NCBI RefSeq assembly: GCF_905220365.1
Contig: NC_061138.1
Span: forward strand, 11,485,814-11,549,813
Direction of reading: 5' to 3'
Source of the DNA: Vanessa cardui
Lineage: Eukaryota; Arthropoda; Insecta; Lepidoptera; Nymphalidae
Length of the DNA stretch: 64,000 bases
This document shows, one piece after another, positions 20,551 to 32,502 of the stretch. The position numbers were made by a program, and so were the translations under genes. Under the pieces are notes generated by a model, which saw only the letters and a program-made list of their open reading frames with translations, made no database searches and was not told the origin of the DNA. Within the stretch, counting starts at the first letter, position 1. Every line of letters begins with the position of its first letter.

Positions 20551-20644
20551 CGCGACGTCCAGTCGTCAACACAGTCCGTCGCAGACTGTATACAATGTAT
20601 GACTGTATGCAATGACTCGAGACGCTCGCCCTGCGCGTGGGCAT
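20551..20644 (-). promoter_or_regulatory. 5' leader of betaGRP with upstream ATG and possible 3' splice site
   Basis: Reading on the minus strand towards the ATG, TTTTTCCTCAG at 20655-20645 looks like a splice acceptor (or an initiator). It is followed at once by an ATG at 20644. That upstream ATG opens a 58-codon frame overlapping the betaGRP start out of frame (stop at 20471-20473). If the mRNA includes it, translation of betaGRP could be attenuated; if transcription starts downstream, it is irrelevant. Confidence 0.4.
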
Positions 20645-20659
20645 CTGAGGAAAAACATA

Positions 20660-21240
20660 GCTGTTAATAAATTTAGAAGTGACATTGTATTTTTTGTATA
20701 AATTACAATAAATCTGTAATCGCACCTACATTTTAACGGGTTTATTATTTTACGTATTATTGTATTATTACGTGATATAATAAACTATTTTTTTTTTAAA
20801 TAAAATATATTCTCTGAAAACTGTAAGAAGTATTTATTAGAGTATTGTTTTCATTTCCGGTCAGTCGTTTGATTATTAATTGCGCTGTTAAATATTATTT
20901 TTTTGAGTTATTCTTTTATGAGTCTCAAGTCTATGGAAAATTCAGAATGATGGCCGCTGGTTTTACCGGTTACTATTTATGCTATTATTTTCACACACAA
21001 ACACAAAGGTGATAAAGTTGACAAATATTTTCCTTAACTTTATATGTTTCTTTTTTATCCAATAAATTAAAGATATTAATTGTTTTTTTTTTAATGTAAA
21101 GTGCATTGCTCACAAACTATTTATATTAAATTATATATTAAAAATTAATACTCAAATAAAATATTATTTTATATAAAGTAATAACTTTATGCGAAGACGG
21201 TGGGCTTCGGAACAAGATCTTTTAAATTTTCATGTGATCA
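20660..21240. other. AT-rich region upstream of betaGRP
   Basis: No coding exon or clear repeat is visible. It should contain the betaGRP promoter, or a 5' UTR intron if the acceptor at 20645 is used. I could not identify a TATA box, initiator or NF-kB site with confidence. Confidence 0.35.
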
Positions 21241-21249
21241 ATTTGAGTT

Positions 21250-21440
21250 TACAATTCATCTCGTGCTTGGTGACGAAGAAAAAGAAAACATAATAAAACC
21301 TGCATATTTAAAAAAAATGTGTATCCACAATCCCACATTGGTGTAGTATGGTGGAATTTCCGAACATACATTTTGCCTTAACTAATTAAGTGGAAAATTA
21401 GGTAAGGTATCGGAGCATTTCAGAACGTTACTTAAAACTG
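21250..21440 (+). repeat. Decayed Metulj-like SINE fragment
   Basis: ATTCATCTCGTGCTTGG, AACCTGCATATTT and TGGTGTAGTATGGTGGAAT follow the SINE body with many substitutions. Confidence 0.5.
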
Positions 21441-21989
21441 TCTAAAGTAACAGGAAATTATGATTTCCTACCTTACCACTGGGCTTAGACTGCCTCTTTT
21501 GTTGGTGAGAACTTTAAATTGATATTTGTACCTGTGGTAGAATCTGACATTAATTTCTTCACGATATTTTGCGATATGTTTTTTTACATGTTTTCTTTCA
21601 CCACCAAGAAAAAGATTCATATTAAATCGAACTTAAATCATCGTATTTGTACTGTTGAAAGTTACGTATGCGTCGAGTGGACAATCTTAATAAATTATAT
21701 TTAAATACTTAGAAAATTAATAAAAATCTATCACGGAACCTTACGTATTCCTCGTTCAATCAATCGTTGATTATTTATTTCTGTTCAAAGACAGGTTTTC
21801 ATTTTAGAAATAATTTTGCGTGTTTTTAAATGACCGAATCTTTTTAAAAGGTGGATAGTCTAGATCGACCGTGACAATTATCAATGTTACATTCCATAAA
21901 AATATAATAGAATTCGATGCGTCAATAGCGCAATGGTTTATCAGCGGCCTACCTATGTAAGAGTCTAGTATAGCCCAAGGGGTCAGGAG

Positions 21990-22285
21990 GACAATAATGT
22001 CGTACTCAATCCCAACACAAGTGATAAGTTTAAGGGGGGTAAATAGGAATATTAGTAATTTCTTAATTAATTTGTGGTATTGTCGTAAGGCCTTGTTTGA
22101 CCCCTCGATCATCAGATATTCTACAGCAAAACAACAGTACTTAGTATTGTTGTGTTCGAATTTGAAGGGTGAGTGAGCCAGTGTAACTACAGACACAAAA
22201 CATAACATTTTAGTTCCCACCGCGATTTCAATTTATAAGTCTATGAGTGGTGGTGACCACTTACCGTCCGGCCTATTTGCCCGCT
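21990..22285 (-). repeat. CATCTTAGTTCCCAA-family dispersed repeat
   Basis: The plus strand shows GGGTGAGTGAGCCAGTGTAAC, ACATTTTAGTTCCCACCG and GTGACCACTTACCGTCCGGC, the reverse of the copies at 44424 and 62141. The minus open frame of 138 codons across it is repeat-derived, not a gene. Confidence 0.6.
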
Positions 22286-22675
22286 TGCCTACCAATTAAT
22301 TAATTATAAAAAAAAACAATAATATTCATACATAGTATGATTTAAAAATAATGCTCGTTCTTCCAAGAGATTATAGAGGGATCATAAATTTGAATTTCGA
22401 ATAGGTTTTAGCGATAGGCGTTGCAGCTGGATTACTAAGGATTTCAAATATCAAAATTGCCTGTTGCAATACACATTACTGATTGGCGGAATAATAATTG
22501 GCGTTTTAGTTACACACTCAGATGCATAGACCGATTCTTACTTAAGAATATATTATAAGTCCCTTACTTATGAAATTTTACAACTGACATTTGAATTTTG
22601 TGTGAGAATTTTGTAAGGATATAGTAAAAACAACATATTTCGCGAAATCGAATTGTTCGATTGTTTAGCAAAGTA

Positions 22676-22968
22676 ACAGCCTGTAAATTTCCCACTGCCG
22701 GGTTAATCCTCTCCCATTAAGGAGAGGGCTTGGAACATATTTCACCACGCTGTTCCAATGCGGGTTGGTGGAATGCACATGTGGCAGAATTTCAATGAAA
22801 TTAGACATATACAAGTTTCCTCGCGATTTTTTCCTTCACCGCCGAGCACGAGATGCATTATAAACACAATTTAAGTACATATATACTCGTATATAGTGGA
22901 GCTTGCCTGGGTTTGAACCCGAAATCATCGGTTAAGATGCACGCGTTCTGGGCCACCTCAGCTCTCGA
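22676..22968 (-). repeat. Metulj-like tRNA SINE
   Basis: Full body and B box (GGTTTGAACCC on the plus strand reads as the reverse). The A-box end is slightly shortened by a deletion. Confidence 0.85.
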
Positions 22969-23303
22969 TTCGATTGTTTAATAAAGATGAAATTATGATG
23001 TAATTTATCATCAAGTTCAAGATATCCAGGCGTATAAAATAAAAAAGAATACTTAAAGATATCCTGTTAATAAATTCATATTAATGTTGTGTAACATTGA
23101 TTACAACAAGTTTGTTGATTGTTTATAGAAACAGTGACGAAAATTGTAAACATAAATACCAAACTCGACTCCGATAACTCAAAACATCCTTTATTTTGAA
23201 GAAATGTACTTTTTTATGATTCCGCAGATAATATTAGATAATTAGTAAAACAAATCTATTTAAGCTATCAACAGATTTGACAAGAAATTTAGATTATTAT
23301 CAT

Positions 23304-23528
23304 CAGCCCGTACATCCCACAGCTGGGCTAAGACGTCCTCTCCCTTTGAGGATAAGGAATTTCATTGGAATTTGACATGAAGGTTACTTCACGATGTTTT
23401 CCTTAACAACCAAGCATGAGAAAAACTATAAATACAAATTAAGCACTTCAAAATTTAGTAGTGCTTGCGTTTGAATCCGCAATCATCGGTTAAGATGCAC
23501 GCGTTTTAACCACTGGGCCATCTCGGCC
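23304..23528 (-). repeat. Metulj-like tRNA SINE, internally deleted
   Basis: The 3' end (CCCACAGCTGGGCTAAGACG on plus) and tRNA head (TAACCACTGGGCCATCTCGGC) are both present. The central part of the body is missing. Confidence 0.8.
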
Positions 23529-23673
23529 ATAACAAGAAACTTTAGATTATAGAATATAATTATAAAATGTTAATAGCTTAGTTTTTCGTTACTTCTTGTC
23601 GGTTCACGCTACAACTAATAATGATATAATTGTTAATATATATACTATTATTATAATTGTTGATTGTTTCAGG

Positions 23674-24069
23674 ATGAATATAGCGTATTTCATATGTTTA
23701 TGTTGTGTGTTATATCACTGTAGTCTTAAATGAAACAGTCGTAGCTTTATTTTTTTTAAAGAAATAATATTCTATTATAAAGTCTCAGTATTTTTTATAT
23801 TTAAATATAAGTTCCAAACATCATTGGTAAATGTTCTAAGTGACGCAATGCAAGCTTTGAATTCAATAGTAAATGGAATAACAAACTCCTTCAACGACTA
23901 TGAATCGCCCCAGTCACCGCCATTCGATCTAACGAAAGAAAAATGTCGCAGAAAATGCTTCAAAGCGCTTGAAACGTTAATACGTCAAACATATCAGAAA
24001 ACTACTAAAAAATATAAGAAAAAACACATCGCTAGCAAACAAACATCAAATAATAAAAAATCTCTATAA
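23674..24069 (+). CDS. Candidate small secreted protein, probably 2 exons
   Basis: A TTTCAG acceptor at 23667-23672 is followed by an ATG encoding MNIAYFICLCCVLYHCSLK, a plausible signal peptide, then TGA at 23731. From there the same frame stays open to a TAA at 24067-24069. The part after an acceptor-like ATATAAG at 23811 encodes 85 residues with protein-like composition (VLSDAMQALNSIVNGITNSF; CRRKC; basic Lys-rich C-terminus). Removing an intron of a length divisible by three, for example 23707-23811 with a weak GTGTTA donor, would join both parts and remove the TGA. I do not recognise a family. The donor is not convincing, and a decayed gene is possible. No second copy was seen in the window. 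Confidence 0.35.
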
Positions 24070-24163
24070 AAAATGTTTTTATAAATACGTGTAGTATTTT
24101 GTTACATCTGTTAAACTATTTTTTTTTTTTATTAGAAATATCACTTACATTTCTCTGTTTCAA

Positions 24164-24331
24164 GGTTAGTAGCTAAGCCATTTAACGACGGTACTACACA
24201 CACCCAGACCCAAGACAACATAGAAAATTAATAAAGTTTTTGTACATCGACTCGGTCGGGAATCGAACCCGTGACCTCGGAGTAGCGTACCCATGAAAAC
24301 CGGTGTACACACTACTCGACCACGGAGGTCA
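24164..24331 (-). repeat. Second-family tRNA SINE
   Basis: B box GGTTCGATTCC (as GGAATCGAACC on plus), A box GTCGAGTAGTGTG, and body matching 10731 and 51063. Confidence 0.82.
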
Positions 24332-24334
24332 ATT

Positions 24335-25370
24335 AATTAAATTACTTAAAATTAATCGATAGTGCATCTTAAATGTAGGTCGTACGAAATGTATAAAATA
24401 ATGTTACATTACTAATTCACCAGAATCATCTCAATATAAAGAGTTCTCTAAGACATCAACAGCAATCTGAATTGGAAGAGAGATTCTAGATCCTAAAATA
24501 AATAGAAGTTAAATAAAGCATTATAAGACTTAGTAGGACGAAAATAGAAGTTTTTTTTTAATCGACAATACGAAACTCGTTTTTTATATTTGTATTTAGT
24601 TTGATGAATCGTTTATATTTTAATACGACGCATTTTTTATTCAATGAAATATTAATAAATTAATAAATAATATTTCGAAGCGCCTGCGAATCTTTAATAG
24701 CAACTGCAAAACGATTGATTGATTAGATACACTGTATCTCAATTCAACACCTGTGCTATTTTCCCGGAGAAAGAAAAAGAAAAGTTTGTTTATTGCCACA
24801 GTACCTATAGAATGAAACAAAACATTAAAATTTGTCTGTGGTTTTTAAATGTCACTTAGTATTTTACCTCGGAAATTGCGCCAATAAACTGTTGACTTAT
24901 CTAGTACGCGCTCATTGGCTGAAATTTGACCGATATTCGTTAATGATAAAAGTACAGATACAAAATATAGGCTCTAAAGGTCGATACCTTGTCATTATTT
25001 CAATAAAAAACCCAAATGTCAAAAGAAGCCTGATTGATTTTATCTTTGAAATGACGTATGTATATCGTCATTAGTAGTGTGAGCGTAAATTGTTAATGTT
25101 TATTTTAAATATGAATCCATAGACATTCTATTCCAATATCAGGATTGTTTATGATAAGCGGGCGTATATTAAAATTATTGTTCACAAATTTAATTGGTTT
25201 TTTAATTGAACAAATCAATAACATACAAAATAAAACAGTGGTCATAAATAGCATTTCGATAAAATATAATATACACAAAAATATAAATCACTCAATCTAT
25301 TATAAAAGAATAAAGAAAATCGGAAATTAGCGGAAAAGATACGTCGCATACGTAGTGCACGGGAAACTTT
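24335..25370. other. AT-rich stretch with no supported gene
   Basis: Two short plus open frames (24832-25074 and 25145-25330) have AT-biased, low-information translations and no splice or family support. I see no repeat that I can name. Confidence 0.4.
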
Positions 25371-25379
25371 GAATGTAAC

Positions 25380-25824
25380 TGCATCCAAGATGGCTGCCTC
25401 GCTACCATCGACGCGACGCTACACTAGAGCACCATTTAACTCCCATTGACACTCTTTTCCAAACAGTATGAAAACAAGATGGCGCACCATGCGCTGTCAA
25501 ATATCTGTGTCTGTTGTCAAACACATTATAGGTATTGTATTTTTGAGCTTCGCTTGCGTTAGCTTTGGTTGACACACGTGTTAGTGAGATATCTGTGTTA
25601 TTAAAATCATTTTGTGTTGTTCTTTCAATAATTTTTTAGTGCAAATAGTTAATTTATATGGTTTCTGGATTTTACTAACATTATTCGGTTTCGGTAAGTG
25701 TTAATTTTCTTTTATAGTTAACATATATTAGTTAGTAAGTTAAAGTAAGTAGTTACATAATTAACCTTAGTGATAAAGCTAAATGCGTCTATTTGAATTT
25801 AATTAATGCTTTTTTCTCAGCAGG
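25380..25824 (+). other. Unassigned leader-like segment before the RT/RNase H LINE
   Basis: It contains AAGATGGCTGCCTCG and AAGATGGCGCACCATGCG words, then TTTCG|GTAAGTG at 25690 and TTTTTTCTCAGCAG ending at 25824, which look like a splice donor and acceptor bracketing about 130 bp. It could be the LINE's own 5' UTR joined by deletion, or unrelated DNA at the truncation point. Confidence 0.3.
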
Positions 25825-28382
25825 AATCGTCCCGGAATCTTGGAAGTCCCAAATTATTAATATATCCCCATCCTCAAACCAGGAAAATGCCCTTTGGACC
25901 CAAGTTCTTATAGACCCATTGCTTTATCATCTACATTAGTAAAAGTAACTGAACATCTCCTGAAAAACCGCTTGGAATGGATAATGGAAAGCAGGAATAT
26001 TCTCTCGCCCTCTCAATTTGGCTTTCGAAAGGGTTTGAGCACTCTTGATAGTCTCAGCATTCTTACGACAGACATTCGAATAGCCTTTTCTAACGGAGAG
26101 TACTTTGTGGGTGTTTTTCTAGATATTACTTCTGCATATGTTCTGCATGTTCTTCTTCCGGTACTCAGGCAAAAACTGCAACAGCTGAGTATCCCTCCGA
26201 GGATTACTCATTTCATATGTAATCTGCTTTTTTGCAGATCAATTTCTGTTAAATGCCAAAATTGTATTCTGCCCCCCCCCCCCCCCCCGATTAGTCTGGA
26301 AAGGTCTCCCGCAAGGCTCAGTCCTCAGCCCTCTGCTTTATAGCATTTATACTCACGATCTCGAGCTGTCTGTTAATAACTTTTGTAACATTCTTCAATA
26401 TGTTGATGACATTGTATTATATCTTAGATCTCCTTCAGTCCAAAACTTAACATTGCAATTAAACTCTGCTTTGCATTATCTTGACCTATGGCTCTCTGAC
26501 CATGGCTTATCTTTATCAGTAGATAAGACTCAGGCAGTTGCTTTTACACGAAAAAGGTTAATCCCCGTCTTTGATCTGTTTTGTGGGGATCAGCGTATCA
26601 ACTTTGTCAATAAGGCGAAATTCTTAGGCATCATACTCGATAACAAGCTGAACGGAATTTGTCACTCTGAGCATATTATCAAAAAATGTGAAAAAGGCAT
26701 TAACGTCCTTAGAGCAGTCTCAGGTGTCTGGTGGGGAGCTCACCCCTATTCTCTCAAACTACTGTACAATGCAATAGTTCGTAGTCATTTGGATTATGGA
26801 CTATTTGTTTTAGATCCATTTAATAAATCTGCATCGGATAAACTCAATAAAATCCAACATATAATATATGCCTTAGAATAATTATAGGAACTATGAAGTC
26901 TTCTCCTACTAACGCCCTGCAAGTTGAATGTGTTGATTCTCCACTTCAACTGAGAAGACAATTTTTATGCGACCGCTTTGTGGTAAAATCATTACAGCTG
27001 TCCTCTCACCCTCTCTGGTCCCGTTTAAACATACTGTCCCAACTATATGATCACCCTAATAATCTTTGCTATTAGACAGTTTTTTAAAATTTACAAAACT
27101 CCCTCATCCTATATTAAGATTCAATCTTAATCCTCTTTTTTCCACTCCATTTAGAGCTCTTGTCCATAATCCTCCAATTGTCACAGACCTTGGTCTAACC
27201 AAAGGAGCCCCTGATACAAATGTTAAGTTTCAAAAAATTTTTCATCAAAACTGGTCAAACCACCTCCAGATATTTACTGATGCCTCTAAAATATCCCCTG
27301 ATAGCTGTGTCGGTTCTGCCTGTTGGATACCCAAATTCAAAATTATCCTCCAATTTAAATCCCCTCCTGAAACATCATTTTTTTCCGGTTTAGCGATTGC
27401 TATTCTGGAAGCAATCCTATTTGCCCACTCACATAACTTAAGACAGACTGTAATTCTGACAGACTCTCTGAGCTGCCTGCTCGCAATTAGGGAAAATCCG
27501 TTTCGTAGCAGGCGAAGATTTTTTATCATCCTTAAGATCAGGGAAGCTTTGCTTGCCTGCCATCAAAAAGGGTTGGAAATATTATTAGTCTGGATACCAA
27601 GTCACTCTGGTATAACAGGCAATGACTCTGCAGACTCGTTCGCTAGATCTGCTATATCATCTGGTTTATCTAATCATTTTAAAAATTCTACTCAGGACTT
27701 GTGTGCTCTAGCGAAAACTCACCTCGATAAATCCTGGAACTCTCTTTGGAAAGCATCATCAAAATCGAAGGGTAAATTATTTTATGCTTCTCTTCAACCA
27801 GACATTCCAAGGCGACCTTGGTTTTCACTTCACAGGCAAGCTAATCGTTGGGTCACCACAACCATCTGTCGTATACGCCTTGGTCATGCATGTACTCCCA
27901 TACATCTGCGAAAAATTAAAGTTAGAGATCATTCTTTGTGTGAATGTGGTCTAGACGAAGGTTCCTTATCCCATATACTGTTCTCCTGACCCAATCTCAT
28001 ATATCCTATGTACGACGTTCTCCCTCCTAAAGTCCCTCGTCCTATTAACGTTGAATGTTTGTTAATATTTGTGTTTAGTCCATTTTGTAAATTTCTATGT
28101 AAATATATTAAACGTAATAAGATTAAGTTGTAAATTATTTTGTGATTGTTGTTATGCATTTTAATAGTAGTTGCCTTATTTTATTAACTTTTTGTGTAAT
28201 TATTATTGTTGTTGTTTTAGGTTATGGGTCTCCAATTCGTCTAGTGCTATTATGCCTTCAAAATTAATTTGAGCATGTAATCTCGACCGAACCGATCAAT
28301 CTCCATCGTGTCTTCTCCATCGCACGTGACATTGGCGAAATAATCTGTGCCTTTTCGGCACTAATAAAAGCCATAAAAAAAA
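25825..28382 (+). pseudogene. Broken LINE ORF2: reverse transcriptase plus RNase H (I-superfamily-like)
   Basis: Starting at GIVPESWK, the translation in shifting frames shows RT motifs: YRPIALSSTLVKVTEHLL, SQFGFRKG, GLPQGSVLSPLLY and YVDD at about 26399. It continues to the thumb, then an RNase H domain (FTDAS, AILEAILFAH, LTDSLS, SGITGNDSAD) and a C-terminal CCHC-like knuckle (CRIRLGHA, CECGLDEGSLSH). There are frameshifts at a 17-C tract (26272-26288), near 26878 and near 27066, plus a TGA at 27987. It ends in an A-rich tail at about 28382. The 5' part (endonuclease, ORF1) is absent: a truncated insertion. RT followed by RNase H suggests the I superfamily; the exact clade is unknown. Confidence 0.85.
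26272..26288 (+). repeat. Poly(C) tract of 17 bases
   Basis: A homopolymer in an AT-rich region, placed exactly where the RT frame breaks just before the GLPQGS motif. Length variation or assembly error is likely here. Confidence 0.85.
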
Positions 28383-28384
28383 AT

Positions 28385-28975
28385 TTATTAATCTAATAAA
28401 CTGGTGTACGTTATACAAACAAATTGGACGTTGCATATATTATACAACATTTATGAATAAAAAAATTGGGAAATCGGTTTGGAGGATGTAGGTAAGGGAA
28501 CACTCTGACTAAAAAAGGGAGCGCTGAAATAAAAATACTTTACTACTTTAAAAAATTGAATTAATATATTTGATTTCGTGTGTGGCTACAGCACAGTACA
28601 AGCCTAACATAAAATGAATTAATGAAAAGCTATTAATAAAACAACAACTTTTGAAACTGAAAATATTGAAAATTATTTTTATTGTGGCTTTCATTTGGGA
28701 CGAGAGGGTACAGATTATTTCGACAATGTCATGTGGTTTAGTAGATATTTGAAAACTATGTTGAAATGTTCACAGATGACAAATCATTCCATGGGTCAGA
28801 CTATTGCGTTTTGTCAATAACATGGAATAGCTTTCTACATCTAGTTTTATATATTTTGAAGTCTATAAATAAAATTTGAACAAAAAAATATTTCCAAATC
28901 AATCATTGGTTAATTCAAATAGTGTTTTGAATAATAATTAAACATGCTTATACATTGCTGGGTTAAGAGCATTAA
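28385..28975. other. AT-rich stretch with no recognisable gene
   Basis: It lies between the LINE tail and the next SINE. I see no exon or named repeat. Confidence 0.4.
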
Positions 28976-28977
28976 GA

Positions 28978-29265
28978 GCTAAGATGGCCCAGTGGTTAGA
29001 ACGCGTGCCTCTCAACCGATGATTGCGAGTTCAAATCCAGGCAAGAATCTCTATATAATATGTATGTGCTTAATTTGTGTTTATAATTCATCTCGTGCTC
29101 GGCGGTAATGGAAACCTGCATGTGTCTAATTTCATCGAAATTCTGCCATGTGTGCATTCCACCAACCCGCATTAGAACAGCCTGGTGGAATATGTTCCAA
29201 ATCCTCTCCTTAATGGAAGAGGAGCCCTTATCCCAGCAGTGGGCAATTTACAGGCTGTTATGTTA
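28978..29265 (+). repeat. Metulj-like tRNA SINE
   Basis: A box TGGCCCAGTGG, B box GAGTTCAAATCC, full body, end CAGGCTGTTATGTTACTTTAC. The plus open frame at 29108-29338 is inside it. Confidence 0.88.
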
Positions 29266-29640
29266 CTTTACTTTGCTTCTATATTTAACGTTGGAAGGCA
29301 GAATTATAAAACAGAAGCCGGCTCGGCGACTGATTTAAATACTTAGACCATTAAACCTCTTAAAATTAGAAGACATTAAAGTAAGTAACACTTAGTTAAT
29401 GGACTAAAGTCTTATTTCGTTTAATTAAGATTAAATATCTGCGTACTGATCTGTAGGCTAATTGTTATATTATGTTATAACCAGAAGTATTTAAGTAAGA
29501 TCAGAAGTAAGTTGAGTAAGATAATCAGAAGTAATCAGTAAGATCTTCTAGCTATCTATTCTACCGATGTGAGACCTACTACGAACTAATAATTGGTCAG
29601 CTCAGGTTCACGCGTTGTATTGAGGTAACTTTACAATTGT

Positions 29641-29931
29641 TGAGAGCCGAAATAGCCCAGTGGTTAGAACGCGCGCATCTAAACCGATGATTGCGGGTTC
29701 AGGCAAGCGCTACTGAATATTCATGTGCTTAATTTGTGTTTATAAATTCGTCTCGTTCTCGGCGTGAAGGAAAACAACGTGAGGAAACGTGCATGTGTCT
29801 AATTTCATAGAACTTCTGCTGCATGTGTTTTCCACCAACTCGCATTGGAAGAGCGTGGTGGAATATGTTCTAAGCCTCAAAGGGAGGGGAGGCGTTAGCC
29901 AGCAGTAGGAAATTTACATGTTGTTGTTGTT
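29641..29931 (+). repeat. Metulj-like tRNA SINE
   Basis: Head GAGCCGAAATAGCCCAGTGG; the B box is shortened by a small deletion; tail GTTGTTGTT. A further 45-bp body fragment on the minus strand lies at 30015-30060 and a 3' fragment at 30925-30975. Confidence 0.85.
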
Positions 29932-30064
29932 ACAATTGTACATCCTCGTATTAAAGCTTTTTTTATGAGAATGAAATCAATTTGCCTCTAGACTTTATCA
30001 ATTTTGTTTGTAATGCTGAGCACGTGATGAATTATGAACACAAATTAAACACATGAAGCTATCA

Positions 30065-31880
30065 AAATGACCGTGAAACTTTTCTTATTTCGTAATCTCC
30101 GTTGTTTTAATATTGTAATTGTATCTATCTATCACGTATGTGTCCCTGTTTAAATATATCTTCTTTATGTTATTATAATATATCTGATTGTCTTTTATCT
30201 TAATATGTGCTAAAAATGAACTAATAATTCATTGATTTATAGTTAATACATGAAACGCACGTCTTTTAAAAATGTTTAATGGGTCAAATTTTTCAACTCA
30301 TCAGAGTCGGTAATTATAATGATATGTTCGGGTGATATTATTTATGGCCGAGAACATCCTGGTGATCCATTAAAAAAATAAAAATGTATCTAAAATGAAA
30401 TGAAAATGTTTAGAATGAAATATAACACACATCCTGTGTTACGATTAGAAATAAACCTGAGGGCGTAATATGTTTGATACAAAATAAAGTTTTTTCATGT
30501 ATATTTAAAAAAAGTGAAGATATAACATTTTATTATTATCTACATAAATGTCAGTGTTGCCAAACATTATACATGATACAGAAAATTCATCGTCCATTTA
30601 ATTACTGATAAAACGGGGATAAAAAACCACTGGAATTTAGTTTGTTTGACAAAGTATTCTTGCATAATAAAAAATATTATAATAATTTTAAATGTTTCAT
30701 ATAAATAATTTTAAATAAATTTGCAATTAAATAATATTGCATTTTACGCTTTCCTATGCAATGTTGTTTTAGAAATATTACGAGATATATCCATTAGCAC
30801 TTACACGGGGCCTGTTGTGTGTTGTTGCGGATTTAATTTCAGAGGTGTGTTTTAAATTGCATATTAGTTTTTGAAGAAAAAATACCCTGTGCTTGTGATC
30901 ATCTCTCTGAGAGTCGTGATGAGACTGTGAGTTTCCCACTGTTGGGCTGAGGCCTCCTCTTCCACAAGACTGACTGCAACGTTTTTTTTTGACATTTATT
31001 ATCGTCACATATTCACCGCTCGTCTAAGGGAAGCTGCTTTGAATTTCGTGAGAGTACTTCAAAGTTGAATTTAATGCAACTTGCAACAAGTAACTTTTCA
31101 GAAAATTTTATTTCATCATGTATCCCAAACTGTTAGTGTTAGAACGTGACTTTGAGGTCAGATTTGTGTGCAGCTTTCCCAGATATAACATTTTAAAACG
31201 AAACGCTTCTGAAACAAAGAGATTTCTGTCACGTGTACCGAGTTGCACGCTCTCTTTTTATTCGAAAAAGTTTTATGTTACGGAATTTCCTGGAAATTGG
31301 TTTTGCTCGGATTCCATGATGAAGGTAAACAAATGAAGGCAAGTATTAAAAAAAAACAAAAACATTCATAGCATAATTGAAAATTATTGTGTTTCATATT
31401 TCTATTCTATATATTAATCTATGTTACATGTATATACATATAGAACCAATACATGTGACGAAAGGTACCATAAACCAAGACGGTATAAGAAATCGTTAAA
31501 GCGCTTTTGGCACGGTATTCACGGATTGTTTGAGGCATATTCTCTCATCACTCGATATGTTTGGCAATTTAAAATACGCTGTTACACTTCGCTTTATTTA
31601 ATACTTCTTTAAGCATTTGACTATAGAATTCATATGCGACTCACTGTACGTTAATGGAACTATACCATAAAGTCCCATACATTGGCATTGACAACTGTTC
31701 AAAGTTTTTACTCAAACGAATATAACAATGCGAAAACGCATATAAAACAATAATAATATGTTTTTTTTCTATGTAACAGGATATAAAAATTCTTGTTGGT
31801 GAATATTGATATATTGGTAAAAAATTAACATCCTTAATTTTATTTCAATAATATAATCGGAACGATTACCTAGTCTATAC
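30065..31880. other. AT-rich region without a supported gene
   Basis: It contains the SINE fragment at 30925-30975 and short open frames at 31118-31336 and 31421-31612. Their translations are recognised as nothing and lack splice or family support. Confidence 0.4.
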
Positions 31881-31884
31881 TAAT

Positions 31885-32031
31885 ATAAAAAGCTATAATT
31901 CTTTACTTACGTCTTTCTTAAAGTTAGCTACTCTCTTACGATCAAATGTGATAAAATTTTGTAAGACGCAAGAAGGAACAAAGTCTACACAACCCCATAA
32001 AACGCGAGCAAAGTCGTGAGCCAGTACTAGT
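31885..32031 (+). mobile_element. Helitron-like end, third family (AAACGCGAGCAAAGTCGTGAG)
   Basis: It ends with a GC-rich near-hairpin followed by GTACTAG, with CTAG at 32028-32031. It resembles the element ending at 63464. Confidence 0.45.
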
Positions 32032-32347
32032 ACGTAAAAAGTGGTAAATACTAATTGCTCACGCTTTCATCAGCTTTAACATTTGCTAATTTGGTTTAAT
32101 ATTGTGAAAAGTACATGAAATTCAGAACTTTTCGCTGAATTGATATATCGTTCCGTTTTATTATAAACTCCACGCGTAACATACGATCCAGTATCTATCA
32201 AGAATGTCGCGTATGATCATATGAATATTCTCAGAACACTTTGCTTTTTATGAATTTTAGAAAATTTAATCTTGAATATTTTGAAGATTTATAAATATGT
32301 AAAAATACAATATGTGTCAACTGTCGATCATAAACCTACGTAATAAA

Positions 32348-32470
32348 CTAGCTGTGCCCGCGACTTCGTGTGCGTTGTTTTAGATAGATTTGAAATTAAC
32401 ATGGTTTTTTTAATTATTATAGTTATTAACAACATGGGATATTTACCATCGGTATTTGGTCTTTTTCATA
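32348..32470 (-). mobile_element. Helitron-like element, GGGCACAGCTAG end, with foldback remnant
   Basis: The minus strand ends GAAGTCGCGGGCACAGCTAG at 32348. Next to it are GGGATATTTACCATC words of the palindromic repeat family. Confidence 0.5.
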
Positions 32471-32502
32471 TTACATGAAAATTTGTATAATAAATAGTTG
32501 AT

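Noticed and set aside
21804..22220. 138-codon minus open frame
   Set aside because: It coincides with a dispersed repeat also found at 44424 and 62141; the translation has no family features.
28990..29055. tRNA-like sequence with good A and B boxes
   Set aside because: It is the head of a SINE: it continues into the SINE body and is repeated many times; it has no tRNA acceptor stem pairing or independent 3' end.
31118..31336. 72-codon plus open frame with cysteines
   Set aside because: Isolated, no recognisable motif, no splice sites of quality; chance open frame is more likely.
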